Shown one piece after another: positions 51,775 to 61,854 of a stretch of DNA of 64,000 bases. Source of the stretch: an uncultured beta proteobacterium (GTDB taxonomy: Bacteria; Pseudomonadota; Gammaproteobacteria; Burkholderiales; Burkholderiaceae_C); the NCBI GenBank assembly GCA_903886275.1, contig CAISLN010000106.1:62001-126000 (forward strand). The letters are read 5' to 3'. The notes beneath the pieces are model-generated. The model was not told the DNA's origin and made no database searches. It was given only the letters and a program-made list of their open reading frames with translations. How positions within the stretch are numbered: position 1 is the first letter of the stretch; each line of letters starts with the position of its first letter. A program made the translations under genes and the position numbers.

Positions 51775-52821
51775 ATGAACGCACCCATTTCTTTGCCCAG
51801 CAGCACGCAGATGCTTGAAGCCATCTTGGCCGCCCCTGGCAACCCGCAACGCCGCGCCCTGGCCAAGGCCATCACCCTGCTGGAGTCCACCCGCACCGAT
51901 CACCGCTTGCTGGCCGACGAGTTGCTGACGGCCCTGTTGCCGCACAGTGGCAAGTCGCTGCGCCTAGGCATCAGCGGCGTGCCCGGCGTGGGCAAGAGCA
52001 CCTTTATCGAGGCCCTGGGCTTGTACCTGATCGACAGGGGTCACCGGGTGGCGGTGCTGGCGGTGGACCCCAGCAGCTCGGTCTCCGGCGGCTCCATTCT
52101 GGGTGACAAGACCCGTATGGAAAAGCTCTCCATGCACGAGCGCGCCTACATCCGCCCCAGCCCCAGCAGCGGAACGCTAGGCGGTGTGGCCGAGAAGACC
52201 CGCGAGGCCATGCTGGTCTGCGAGGCCGCCGGTTTTGACATTGTGATTGTGGAAACCGTGGGTGTGGGCCAGTCTGAGACGGCGGTGCAGGGCATGAGCG
52301 ATATGTTTGTGCTGATGCAGTTGCCCAATGCCGGCGATGATTTGCAGGCGATCAAAAAAGGCGTGATGGAACTGGCCGATTTGGTGGTTATCAACAAGGC
52401 CGATATCGACGCCCATGCCGCCATGCGGGCCGAGGCGCAGATTACTTCGAGCCTGCGGCTGCTGGGCATCAGTGGCAATCCGCATGACCCGCATAGTGAG
52501 GCGCACTGGCATCCGCAGGTGCTCAAGATGAGCGCCCTGCAGGGCCAAGGTCTGGACGCCTTTTGGGACGCGGTCAGCACCTTCCAACGCCTGCAAACCG
52601 CCAATGGCCTGTTGGCCAGCAGGCGCCAACACCAGGCACTGGCTTGGATGTGGGAGCGCATAGACGCAGGCCTCAAACAGTCCTTTAAGAGCCATCCGGC
52701 TGTGCGTGAGCAGCTGCCGGCCATTACCGCCGCGGTGCGATCGGGCCAGCTGGCTGCCAGCACGGCGGCACGCAATCTCTTGGCGGTGCTGGGCAACAGC
52801 GCGCCAAACCCCAAAAATTAG
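51775..52821 (+). CDS. meaB: Methylmalonyl-CoA mutase-associated GTPase MeaB (ArgK family)
   Basis: The 348-residue G3E GTPase protects and reactivates methylmalonyl-CoA mutase and gates cobalamin loading. The P-loop [15 protein letters not shown] lies at about residues 67 to 81, the second motif [19 protein letters not shown] follows, and the base-recognition NKAD is in [16 protein letters not shown] place the start at ATG 51775 ([15 protein letters not shown]), just after the toxin stop; the frame extends back to 51709 inside the toxin gene. Position between mutase and propionyl-CoA carboxylase supports the role. Confidence 0.94.
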   Translation: MNAPISLPSSTQMLEAILAAPGNPQRRALAKAITLLESTRTDHRLLADELLTALLPHSGKSLRLGISGVPGVGKSTFIEALGLYLIDRGHRVAVLAVDPSSSVSGGSILGDKTRMEKLSMHERAYIRPSPSSGTLGGVAEKTREAMLVCEAAGFDIVIVETVGVGQSETAVQGMSDMFVLMQLPNAGDDLQAIKKGVMELADLVVINKADIDAHAAMRAEAQITSSLRLLGISGNPHDPHSEAHWHPQVLKMSALQGQGLDAFWDAVSTFQRLQTANGLLASRRQHQALAWMWERIDAGLKQSFKSHPAVREQLPAITAAVRSGQLAASTAARNLLAVLGNSAPNPKN

Positions 52822-52844
52822 TTGACGAAAAGAAAGAAGGAAAT

Positions 52845-54377
52845 ATGCACGATATCCTGGAACAACTGGAAGCCAAGCGCGAACTTGCACGCCTGGGCGG
52901 CGGTCAAAAGCGCATCGATTCGCAGCACAAAAGAGGCAAACTCACCGCGCGTGAACGCCTGGAAGTGCTGCTCGATGAAGGCACGTTTGAAGAGTGGGAC
53001 ATGTTTGTCGAGCATCGCTGCGTGGACTTCGGCATGGCCGATCAAAAGATTCCGGGCGACGGTGTGGTCACCGGCTACGGCATGATCAACGGCCGCTTGG
53101 TGTTTGTCTACAGCCAGGATTTCACCGTGTTTGGCGGAGCCCTGTCCGAAGCCCATGCCGAGAAAATTTGCAAGGTGATGGACCAGGCCATGAAGGTCGG
53201 CGCGCCTGTCATTGGCTTGAACGATTCGGGCGGCGCCCGCATCCAGGAAGGCGTGGCCTCATTGGGCGGCTATGCCGACGTGTTCCAGCGCAATGTGATG
53301 GCCAGCGGCGTCATTCCGCAGATCAGCATGATCATGGGCCCCTGTGCCGGTGGCGCGGTGTATTCGCCCGCCATGACCGACTTCATCTTTATGGTCAAAG
53401 ACAGCTCCTACATGTTCGTTACCGGACCCGAAGTGGTTAAGACCGTGACGCATGAAGATGTGACGGCTGAAGAACTGGGTGGCGCCGTGAGCCACAGCAC
53501 AAAGAGCGGTGTCTGTGACCTGGCGTTTGAGAACGATGTGGAAGCGCTGCAGATGCTGCGCCGCCTCTACAACTACCTGCCACTGTCCAACCGCGAGAAG
53601 GCTCCGATCCGGCGCAGCGGGGACCCGGTGGACCGCCTGGACATGAGCCTCGATACGCTGATCCCGGACAACGCCAACAAGCCCTACGACATGAAGGAGC
53701 TGATCGTCAAGACCATGGACGACGGCGACTTCTTCGAGATCCAGCCCGAGTACGCCAAGAACATCATCATCGGCTTTGGCCGCATGGATGGTCAGACCGT
53801 AGGCATTGTGGCCAATCAGCCCATGGTGTTGGCCGGTTGCCTGGACATCAAGAGCTCCATCAAGGCGGCCCGCTTTGTGCGCTTTTGCGATGCCTTCAAC
53901 ATCCCCGTCATCACCTTTGTCGATGTGCCCGGCTTCATGCCCGGTACCGCGCAGGAATACGGCGGCATCATCAAGCATGGTGCCAAGCTGCTCTACGCTT
54001 ATGCTGAGTGCACCGTGCCCAAGATCACCGTGATCACGCGCAAGGCCTACGGCGGCGCCTATGACGTGATGTCCTCCAAACATTTGCGCGGCGATGTGAA
54101 CATTGCCTGGCCCAATGCCGAGATCGCCGTGATGGGCGCCAAGGGCGCGGTGGAAATTATCTTCCGCGAAGAGAAGGGCCATCCCGAAAAGCTGGCCGCC
54201 AAGGAAGCCGAATACAAGTCCCGCTTTGCCAACCCGTTTGTGGCGGGTGCGCGTGGCTTTATTGACGACGTGATCCTGCCGCATGAAACCCGCAAGCGCA
54301 TCTGCCGCAGCCTGGCGATGTTGAAAGACAAGAAACTGGAAAACCCGTGGCGCAAGCACGGCAATATCCCGCTCTAG
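52845..54377 (+). CDS. pccB: Propionyl-CoA carboxylase beta (carboxyltransferase) subunit
   Basis: The 510-residue carboxyltransferase moves CO2 from carboxybiotin to propionyl-CoA to form methylmalonyl-CoA. The two crotonase-like halves show oxyanion-hole Gly-Gly pairs: [17 protein letters not shown] (about residues 164 to 180) and [15 protein letters not shown] (about residues 397 to 411), with [20 protein letters not shown] before the second. The acyl-CoA-binding beginning [19 protein letters not shown] is typical. Its genomic company (mutase, MeaB, alpha subunit, epimerase-like protein) fixes propionyl-CoA as the most likely substrate. It starts 23 bases after meaB. Confidence 0.93.
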   Translation: MHDILEQLEAKRELARLGGGQKRIDSQHKRGKLTARERLEVLLDEGTFEEWDMFVEHRCVDFGMADQKIPGDGVVTGYGMINGRLVFVYSQDFTVFGGALSEAHAEKICKVMDQAMKVGAPVIGLNDSGGARIQEGVASLGGYADVFQRNVMASGVIPQISMIMGPCAGGAVYSPAMTDFIFMVKDSSYMFVTGPEVVKTVTHEDVTAEELGGAVSHSTKSGVCDLAFENDVEALQMLRRLYNYLPLSNREKAPIRRSGDPVDRLDMSLDTLIPDNANKPYDMKELIVKTMDDGDFFEIQPEYAKNIIIGFGRMDGQTVGIVANQPMVLAGCLDIKSSIKAARFVRFCDAFNIPVITFVDVPGFMPGTAQEYGGIIKHGAKLLYAYAECTVPKITVITRKAYGGAYDVMSSKHLRGDVNIAWPNAEIAVMGAKGAVEIIFREEKGHPEKLAAKEAEYKSRFANPFVAGARGFIDDVILPHETRKRICRSLAMLKDKKLENPWRKHGNIPL

Positions 54378-54379
54378 CC

Positions 54380-54470
54380 CACCCCCGTTGCTTGCTCACT
54401 GCGTGTAGCCGCATACCCCCTCAGGGGGCAACACCAGCAGCCCGGCGAAGCCGGTTCTGCGGTGTTTCTG
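54380..54470. repeat. REP-like intergenic hairpin element between pccB and pccA
   Basis: The spacer contains a short palindrome CCCCCT-C-AGGGGG (54416-54428) and a long imperfect hairpin. In the hairpin, AACACC (54430-54435) pairs with GGTGTT (54461-54466), GCAG with CTGC, and CCGGC-GAA-GCCGG (54442-54454) forms the tip. The layout resembles intergenic repeats I associate with Comamonadaceae genomes. I found no second copy in this window. It may reduce read-through or stabilise the upstream mRNA. Confidence 0.5.
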
Positions 54471-54522
54471 GTGAAAGCACTGTGCTCCGAATATTGAATT
54501 GACCAACTGAACTGGAGTCAAC

Positions 54523-56571
54523 ATGTTTACCAAAATTTTGATCGCAAATAGGGGTGAAATCGCCTGCCGCGTGATCGTTACCGCCCGCAAGATGGGCATC
54601 AAGACGGTGGCCGTTTATTCCGATGCCGACCGCGATGCACGCCACGTGCTGCTGGCCGATGAGGCCGTGCACATTGGTGCGGCGCCCAGCCGCGAGAGCT
54701 ATTTACTGGCTGAGAAAATCATTGCTGCTTGCAAGCAAACCGGCGCGCAGGCCGTGCATCCCGGCTACGGCTTTTTAAGCGAGAACGCTGAATTTTCCAA
54801 GCGCTGCGAAGAAGAGGGCATTGCCTTTATCGGCCCCAAGCACCATTCGATTGCCGCCATGGGCGACAAGATCGAGTCCAAGAAGCTCGCTGGCGCGGCA
54901 GGTGTCAACTGCATTCCCGGTGTCAACGATGCGATTGATCTGCCAGAGAAGGCCGTCGAAATTGCCAACAGCATTGGCTACCCCGTCATGATCAAGGCCA
55001 GTGCCGGCGGCGGCGGCAAGGGCCTGCGCGTGGCCTACAACGACAAGGAAGCCTTTGAAGGCTTTACCAGTTGCCGCAACGAGGCGCGCAACAGCTTTGG
55101 CGATGACCGCGTGTTTATCGAAAAGTTTGTCGAGGAACCCCGCCACATTGAAATCCAGTTGATTGGTGATTCCCATGGCAATGTGGTGTACCTGAACGAG
55201 CGCGAATGCTCCATCCAGCGCCGCCACCAAAAGGTCATTGAAGAGGCGCCGTCGCCCTTTATCAGTGATGCCACCCGCAAGGCCATGGGCGAGCAGGCGG
55301 TGCTATTGGCCAAGGCCGTGAAGTATGAGAGCGCCGGCACGGTGGAGTTTGTGGTCGGCAAGGACCAGAGCTTTTACTTCCTGGAAATGAATACCCGCCT
55401 GCAGGTGGAGCATCCTGTGACCGAGGCCATTACTGGCGTCGATCTGGTGGAGCTGATGATCCGCGTGGCCGCTGGCGAAAAGCTGCCCATGACGCAGGAC
55501 CAGGTGCAGCGCAATGGCTGGGCCATGGAATGCCGCATCAATGCCGAAGACCCGTTCCGTGGCTTCCTGCCTTCCACCGGTCGCCTGGTGCGCTTTGCGC
55601 CACCCGAGCAGACCATGTGGCAGGGCGACACCGAGCACCTGTACGGTGTGCGCGTGGACACCGGCGTGCAGGACGGTGGCGAGATTCCCATGTACTACGA
55701 CTCGATGATTGCCAAGCTCATCGTGCATGGTAAGGACCGCAATGAGGCGATTGCCAAAATGCGTGAGGCGCTCAACGCCTTTGTGATCCGCGGCGTATCG
55801 AGCAACATCCCGTTCCAGTCGGCCCTGCTGGCCCATCCTAAATTTGTCGCTGGCGACTTCAACACCGGTTTTATTGCCGAGCATTACAGCAAGGGATTCT
55901 TTGCCGAAGATGTGCCGCATGACGATGCCAACTTTCTGCTGGCCCTGGCCACGCTGGTGCGCCGCAAGACGCGTGAGCGCGCGGCAGGCATCAGCGGTCA
56001 GTTGCCGGGCTTTGGGGTGACGGTTGCCAAAGAGTATGTTGTTGTCACCCTGGGTTCCGAGGGACAGAATGTCTACACGCCGGTGCATGTGGACGATTAC
56101 GTGGGCCTCACCGGCGCGGCGCGTGTCACCGTGGCTGGCAAGATTTATGAAATCCAGAGCGACTCGCGCCTGAACGCCATCTGTCTGCACGGTAAGGTCA
56201 ATGGCAAGCCCTTTACGGCCCAGGTGGAAAGCGGCACGCCGCGCAATCCGCTGGCCTGGCGCGTGCAGCACAATGGCACGCGCATTGATGTGCAGGTGAT
56301 GTCACCGCGCACGGCCGAGTTGCATGCGCTCATGCCCTTCAAGCCGGCACCCGACATGAGCCGCTTTGTGCTCTCGCCCATGCCGGGGCTGCTGGTGGAT
56401 GTGGCCGTGGTGCCTGGACAAAAGGTGCGCGCTGGCGAACGGGTGGCCGTGATCGAGGCCATGAAGATGGAGAATGTGTTGTTTGCCACCGCAGACGGCG
56501 TGGTGGGCAAGGTTCTTGCAAACAAGGGTGAAAGCCTGTCGGTTGACCAAGCCATTGTGGAGTTTGTTTAA
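54523..56571 (+). CDS. pccA: Propionyl-CoA carboxylase alpha subunit (biotin carboxylase and biotin carrier)
   Basis: The 682-residue protein has a biotin carboxylase domain at residues 1 to about 450 (KILIANRGEIACRVI; the ATP-grasp loop KASAGGGGKGLRVAYNDK; EMNTRLQVEHPVTEAITGVD). A linker/BT domain follows, and a C-terminal biotinyl domain has the biotin-accepting Lys648 in EAMKMEN. It carboxylates biotin with ATP and bicarbonate and works with PccB. ATG 54523 follows CTGGAGTCAAC. The next gene begins directly at the base after its stop codon, so the VOC protein is coupled to it. Confidence 0.95.
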   Translation: MFTKILIANRGEIACRVIVTARKMGIKTVAVYSDADRDARHVLLADEAVHIGAAPSRESYLLAEKIIAACKQTGAQAVHPGYGFLSENAEFSKRCEEEGIAFIGPKHHSIAAMGDKIESKKLAGAAGVNCIPGVNDAIDLPEKAVEIANSIGYPVMIKASAGGGGKGLRVAYNDKEAFEGFTSCRNEARNSFGDDRVFIEKFVEEPRHIEIQLIGDSHGNVVYLNERECSIQRRHQKVIEEAPSPFISDATRKAMGEQAVLLAKAVKYESAGTVEFVVGKDQSFYFLEMNTRLQVEHPVTEAITGVDLVELMIRVAAGEKLPMTQDQVQRNGWAMECRINAEDPFRGFLPSTGRLVRFAPPEQTMWQGDTEHLYGVRVDTGVQDGGEIPMYYDSMIAKLIVHGKDRNEAIAKMREALNAFVIRGVSSNIPFQSALLAHPKFVAGDFNTGFIAEHYSKGFFAEDVPHDDANFLLALATLVRRKTRERAAGISGQLPGFGVTVAKEYVVVTLGSEGQNVYTPVHVDDYVGLTGAARVTVAGKIYEIQSDSRLNAICLHGKVNGKPFTAQVESGTPRNPLAWRVQHNGTRIDVQVMSPRTAELHALMPFKPAPDMSRFVLSPMPGLLVDVAVVPGQKVRAGERVAVIEAMKMENVLFATADGVVGKVLANKGESLSVDQAIVEFV

Positions 56572-57060
56572 ATGAAACGTCCTTTTCAGGTACTCGGTGT
56601 CCAGCAAATCGCCATCGGCGGGCCGGACAAAAAACGGCTGCAAAAGCTGTGGGTGGAGATGCTCGGTCTGGAGCTGACCGGCACCTTCCGCAGCGAACGC
56701 GAAAACGTGGATGAAGACATCTGCGCCATCGGCACAGGCCCCTTCAAGGTCGAGGTGGACTTGATGCAACCGGTGGATCCGGACAAAAAGCCGGCCGTGC
56801 ACGCTACGCCCCTGAACCACATCGGCCTGTGGATCGACGACCTGCCCACCGCCGTGGAATGGCTCACGGCACAGGGCGTGCGCTTTGCACCGGGTGGCAT
56901 CCGCAAGGGTGCGGCGGGCTTTGATATCTGCTTTTTGCACCCTAAGGGCAACGAAGAATTTCCCATTTCTGGCGAGGGCGTGCTCATCGAGATGGTGCAG
57001 GCGCCGCCCGAGGTGGTGAAGGCCTTCTCGCAACTGGCCAACCCGGGTCGCAGCGTTTAG
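56572..57060 (+). CDS. VOC family protein, methylmalonyl-CoA epimerase-like
   Basis: The 162-residue protein has the two beta-alpha-beta-beta-beta modules of the vicinal-oxygen-chelate fold. Alignment by eye to methylmalonyl-CoA epimerase places metal positions at Gln12 (VQQIAIGG, where His is usual), His83 ([10 protein letters not shown]) and Glu140 (GVLIEMVQ). It sits directly after pccA, where an epimerase converting (S)- to (R)-methylmalonyl-CoA would complete the pathway. The first His replaced by Gln means the activity should be treated as unproven. A bidirectional terminator follows. Confidence 0.78.
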   Translation: MKRPFQVLGVQQIAIGGPDKKRLQKLWVEMLGLELTGTFRSERENVDEDICAIGTGPFKVEVDLMQPVDPDKKPAVHATPLNHIGLWIDDLPTAVEWLTAQGVRFAPGGIRKGAAGFDICFLHPKGNEEFPISGEGVLIEMVQAPPEVVKAFSQLANPGRSV

Positions 57061-57077
57061 CGTCTTGCAGATCCACG

Positions 57078-57106
57078 CAAAAGCCGCTGTATCACAGCGG
57101 CTTTTT
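57078..57106. terminator. Bidirectional terminator between the VOC gene and the RnfB-like gene
   Basis: GCCGCTGT (57083-57090) pairs with ACAGCGGC (57094-57101) around a 3-base ATC loop, with four A before and five T after. It can terminate both the propionate operon (plus) and the ferredoxin-PHA depolymerase side (minus). Confidence 0.9.
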
Positions 57107-57119
57107 GCTGACGCGCGAT

Positions 57120-57782
57120 CTATCCCGGCAGGCGTTTGGCGCGGGCACGCTCCAGCGCCGCTTCGATGATGGCGCGCTTCTTCGCCAACACGGCGGGGTC
57201 CTTGTGCTGGGAGTGTTCGCCCATATCCGACACCTTGAGTTCGGCCTTGGCGACAAGACGCTGCGCCTGCTCTACGGTTTCGCGCTGCAGGCGCAGGCTG
57301 CGTTGTTCATAGCGGCCGCGTGCATGGTCTGCCTGTGGGGTTGACCAGGCCGCCCAACCGGTGGCCTCGGCACTCACGTTGTCCAGCAGGATGCAGTCCA
57401 CCGGGCAGACCGGCAAACACAACTCGCAACCGGTGCAATGCGCCTCTATGACGGTGTGCATGCGCTTGTTGGTACCAACGATTGCATCCACCGGGCAAGC
57501 CGCTATGCACAGGGTGCAGCCTATGCACCAGTCCTCGTCGATAAAGGCCATGGTGCGTGGGCCTTCTGCACCAAAATCGGGGTCAATGGCTTGTGCGGGG
57601 AGGCCCGTGATCATGCTGAGTCGGCGCACACCTTCTTGGCCACCCGGTGGGCACTGGTTGATGTGGGCCTGCCCCAGTGCAATGGCCTGGGCATAGCCCA
57701 GGCAATCGTTGTAACCACAGCGTTTGCACTGGGTTTGGGGCAGGGCGTCATGAATGCGCCCCTCCAGCAGGGTGCGGTTCAT
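57120..57782 (-). CDS. RnfB/RsxB-type iron-sulfur electron-transfer protein
   Basis: The 220-residue protein has an N-terminal four-cysteine cluster motif (CKRCGYNDC near residues 19 to 27, then NQCPPGG near 44). Two bacterial ferredoxin motifs follow, CIGCTLCIAACPVDAI and CTGCELCLPVCPVDCI, for two [4Fe-4S] clusters. The N-terminal membrane helix of true RnfB is absent, and no other rnf/rsx genes are nearby. This solitary soluble form is common in betaproteobacteria and is usually named RsxB. The C-terminal 60 residues are basic and helical. It lies 9 bases after the PHA depolymerase gene on the same strand. The electron partners are unknown. Confidence 0.85.
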   Translation of the reverse strand: MNRTLLEGRIHDALPQTQCKRCGYNDCLGYAQAIALGQAHINQCPPGGQEGVRRLSMITGLPAQAIDPDFGAEGPRTMAFIDEDWCIGCTLCIAACPVDAIVGTNKRMHTVIEAHCTGCELCLPVCPVDCILLDNVSAEATGWAAWSTPQADHARGRYEQRSLRLQRETVEQAQRLVAKAELKVSDMGEHSQHKDPAVLAKKRAIIEAALERARAKRLPG

Positions 57783-57791
57783 GGCTGTTGC

Positions 57792-59189
<1,398 letters not shown>

Positions 59190-59241
59190 GGTTCACTCGC
59201 TTATAAAAATGGTGCAGTGCAATATAGCAGTTCTGGCCCAC

Positions 59242-60582
59242 TCATTGTGGGTCGCCGGCTCTAAGTATGCCGCGCAATGCATTTCGGCTGTGCGCGCCTA
59301 AATTGAGCATCAGTTCGGCGATGGCGGACTCCAAGCGTGCGTGCTCCGGGTTGTCGCTGCGACCCAGTTCGCCGAGCAGGCTGATGGCTGTATCACGGGC
59401 TCCGAAGTCCAAGCCCGGATCAGACACCAAGGCCGCTGGCATGGCAGCCACCAGAGTCTGCGCTAAGGGTGCAGCCGCGTTGCAGGCCTGCAGGCTGACC
59501 ACCTCACGCAAATAGCGATCACTCCAGTCGGGGTAGCTCTTGTCCCGTTCTATGTTGTGCAGCGCCTTTTCCATCGCGCCCTCCTGTCGGTTGGCCGCAT
59601 CGCGTAGCAGCAACTCGGTCTGGAGCTTTTGCAGCACCATGCGGCGGTTGGCCCGCAGCACCAACAGTTCGTTCCTCATTCCGTACAGGCCGGTCTTGGC
59701 CAGGGTCTGGGCCCCAAGTAGCCGAAGACTGGAGTGGTCTGGCGCCAGGCTCGCGTGGTAGGGCTGGGTCAGGTTCTGCAGATAGTGCAGGGACAGGCCG
59801 GCAAAGCGCCAGCCCCAGTAGGCATGACCAGTGCGAAAGGCCAGGGCCGACAGCGTGGTGTATTGCTGTGAACGCAGCAGCACAAAGCTGCGCTTGACGA
59901 AGGGGGCAGCCAGATACACCAAGCGGTTTTCATGCAGGAAGGCCATGTGAAAGGGCGCCTGCGAGGCGTAGGCGATTGCCGGATTGCCAAAGGGTTGCGC
60001 ACCAAAACCATAAAGCTTGCCCCAAGTGGAGGGGCTGTCCTCCCAGAGGTAGACATCCAGGCCATAGTCCGGCTCATCGGTAGCCGTTGCCAGCACCGCC
60101 AGTGCGCTGACCTGTTCGCCGGGCTTCAAGGCCAAGAAGCGGTGGGCCGGGCCGGGCAGTTCTGCAAGCGTGTTCACCACGCTGTTTGGGAGATTGGCAC
60201 CACCCACCGGGTTGCGGGGGTCGGGCTGGATATACAGCGCAAAGCGGCTGTTGGGAGCCACGCGCAGAGCCATCAAGAAAGCCTGCCTGCGGGCCTCGTC
60301 CGTGCGTGCGGGATCGGCATGAAACGCCAGTTCTACCGGCTGTTCGGGATAGCTTTCCAAGTTGGCCAAGGCCCATGCCTCCTGGCTGGCCAAAAGCGCC
60401 TCGATGGTGTTTTCCTCGGCCCTCAGGAAGGCCTCCAGAGGCTCTGCTGTAACGCTGGAGGCGTTGGCGACCTCCGGCATCCGCTCGAACGCCCGGTAGC
60501 TGGCCAATGTGTGATTCCCCCATGCCATGGCCTGCGTAGCTGCCAGTCCCAGCAGCAGGACCAGGAAATGGAGGAGTCGCAT
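59242..60582 (-). CDS. Exported zinc phospholipase C/P1 nuclease-like protein
   Basis: The 446-residue protein starts at ATG 60582 and has a signal peptide whose predicted cut (AMA/WGNHTL) leaves Trp21 as the mature N-terminus, with His24 close behind. In zinc phospholipase C and S1/P1 nucleases, the N-terminal Trp amine and a nearby His bind zinc. The second zinc motif is recognisable in LHYLQNLTQPYHASLAP: His266 and His276 have the exact His-x9-His spacing of clostridial alpha-toxin, but the Asp between them is Asn270. His253 in FRTGHAYWGWRF is a further candidate ligand. No membrane anchor is seen. Substrate (phospholipid or nucleic acid) is not decidable. Confidence 0.68.
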   Translation of the reverse strand: MRLLHFLVLLLGLAATQAMAWGNHTLASYRAFERMPEVANASSVTAEPLEAFLRAEENTIEALLASQEAWALANLESYPEQPVELAFHADPARTDEARRQAFLMALRVAPNSRFALYIQPDPRNPVGGANLPNSVVNTLAELPGPAHRFLALKPGEQVSALAVLATATDEPDYGLDVYLWEDSPSTWGKLYGFGAQPFGNPAIAYASQAPFHMAFLHENRLVYLAAPFVKRSFVLLRSQQYTTLSALAFRTGHAYWGWRFAGLSLHYLQNLTQPYHASLAPDHSSLRLLGAQTLAKTGLYGMRNELLVLRANRRMVLQKLQTELLLRDAANRQEGAMEKALHNIERDKSYPDWSDRYLREVVSLQACNAAAPLAQTLVAAMPAALVSDPGLDFGARDTAISLLGELGRSDNPEHARLESAIAELMLNLGAHSRNALRGILRAGDPQ

Positions 60583-60592
60583 CAACAAGGCG

Positions 60593-61789
60593 TCAGATGA
60601 CCTTGGCGATGCATTCGCAGACGTAGGCGATGTTTTTGCTGTTGAGCGCAGCCACGCACATGCGACCGGTGTCGGTGCCATAGACGCCAAACTCGCTGCG
60701 CAGGCGCACCATCTGGTCCTTGGAAAGGCCGGAGTAGCTGAACATGCCGATCTGGGTGGTGATGAAGCCCATGTCTTGCTGCACGCCGGCGGCCTTGAGG
60801 CCGTCCACCAGCTTCTGGCGCATGGCCTTGATGCGCACGCGCATCTCGCCCAGTTCTTTTTCCCACAGGGCGCGCAGCTCGGGGTTGTTCAAAACGGCGG
60901 CCACCACTGCACCGCCATGGATGGGCGGGTTGGAGTAGTTGGTGCGGATCACGATCTTGAGCTGGCTCAGCACACGTCCTGCTTCTTCCTTGTCCTGGCA
61001 CAGCACCGACAGGCCGCCGACGCGTTCGCCGTACAGGCTGAAGCTCTTGGAGAAGGAGGTGGAGACAAAGAAGTTCAGACCGGCGGCAACAAACTTGCCG
61101 ATGACCGCGCCGTCTTCCTCGATGCCGTGACCGAAGCCCTGGTAGGCCATGTCCAAGAAGGGTGTGAGCTGCTTGGCTTTGACCACGGCAATCACCTGGT
61201 CCCACTGGGCTGCAGTGATGTCATAGCCGGTCGGGTTGTGGCAGCAGGCGTGCAGCACGATGACGGTGCCGGCCTTTGCCGCGTTCAGGCTGGCCAGCAT
61301 GGCCTCGAAGTTGACGCCGCGTTTGGCCGCGTCGTAATAGGCGTAGGTTTCCACCACAAAGCCGGCGTTGGTGAACAGGGCGCGGTGGTTTTCCCAGCTC
61401 GGGTCGGAGATCAGGACCTTGGCATTGGGGTTCAGGTGCTTTAAAAAGTCGGCGCCGATTTTCAGGCCGCCGGTGCCGCCAATGGCCTGCACGGTAGCTA
61501 CGCGCCCAGATGTGACGGGCTCGCTGTTAGTGCCAAACACCAGGCCCTTGACGGCGGCATCGTAGGCAGCAATACCATCGATCGGCAGGTAGCCGCGCGG
61601 CGTGGGCTTTTCCATCATGGTCTTTTCAGCGGCCTGTACGCACTGCAACAAGGGCAGTTTGCCGTTGTCGTCAAAGTACACACCGACGCCGAGGTTGACC
61701 TTGTTGGGGTTGGTGTCGGCGTTGAACTGTTCGTTCAGACCCAGGATGGGGTCGCGGGGGGCCATTTCGACGGCGGAGAAAAGAGACAT
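60593..61789 (-). CDS. Aromatic/aspartate aminotransferase (class I, TyrB/AspC-like)
   Basis: The 398-residue PLP enzyme starts at ATG 61789 (MSLFSAVEMAPRDPILGLNE) with GGA upstream; a longer frame to 61846 is not needed. The PLP lysine lies in VSTSFSKSFSLYGERVGGL (about residue 246), and the conserved HACCHNPTG loop (about residue 188) and the substrate-binding Arg in NTGRMCVAALNS-type C-terminal segment (here TDTGRMCVAAL) are present. It transfers amino groups between glutamate and oxaloacetate or aromatic keto acids. The gene ends 10 bases before the phospholipase-like gene on the same strand. Confidence 0.92.
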   Translation of the reverse strand: MSLFSAVEMAPRDPILGLNEQFNADTNPNKVNLGVGVYFDDNGKLPLLQCVQAAEKTMMEKPTPRGYLPIDGIAAYDAAVKGLVFGTNSEPVTSGRVATVQAIGGTGGLKIGADFLKHLNPNAKVLISDPSWENHRALFTNAGFVVETYAYYDAAKRGVNFEAMLASLNAAKAGTVIVLHACCHNPTGYDITAAQWDQVIAVVKAKQLTPFLDMAYQGFGHGIEEDGAVIGKFVAAGLNFFVSTSFSKSFSLYGERVGGLSVLCQDKEEAGRVLSQLKIVIRTNYSNPPIHGGAVVAAVLNNPELRALWEKELGEMRVRIKAMRQKLVDGLKAAGVQQDMGFITTQIGMFSYSGLSKDQMVRLRSEFGVYGTDTGRMCVAALNSKNIAYVCECIAKVI

Positions 61790-61854
61790 GGGAGTCCTAT
61801 GGTGTGAAATTGAATGGAGCCCGCTAAGCAGGCTGGTCTTGACCAAGCGCTATT

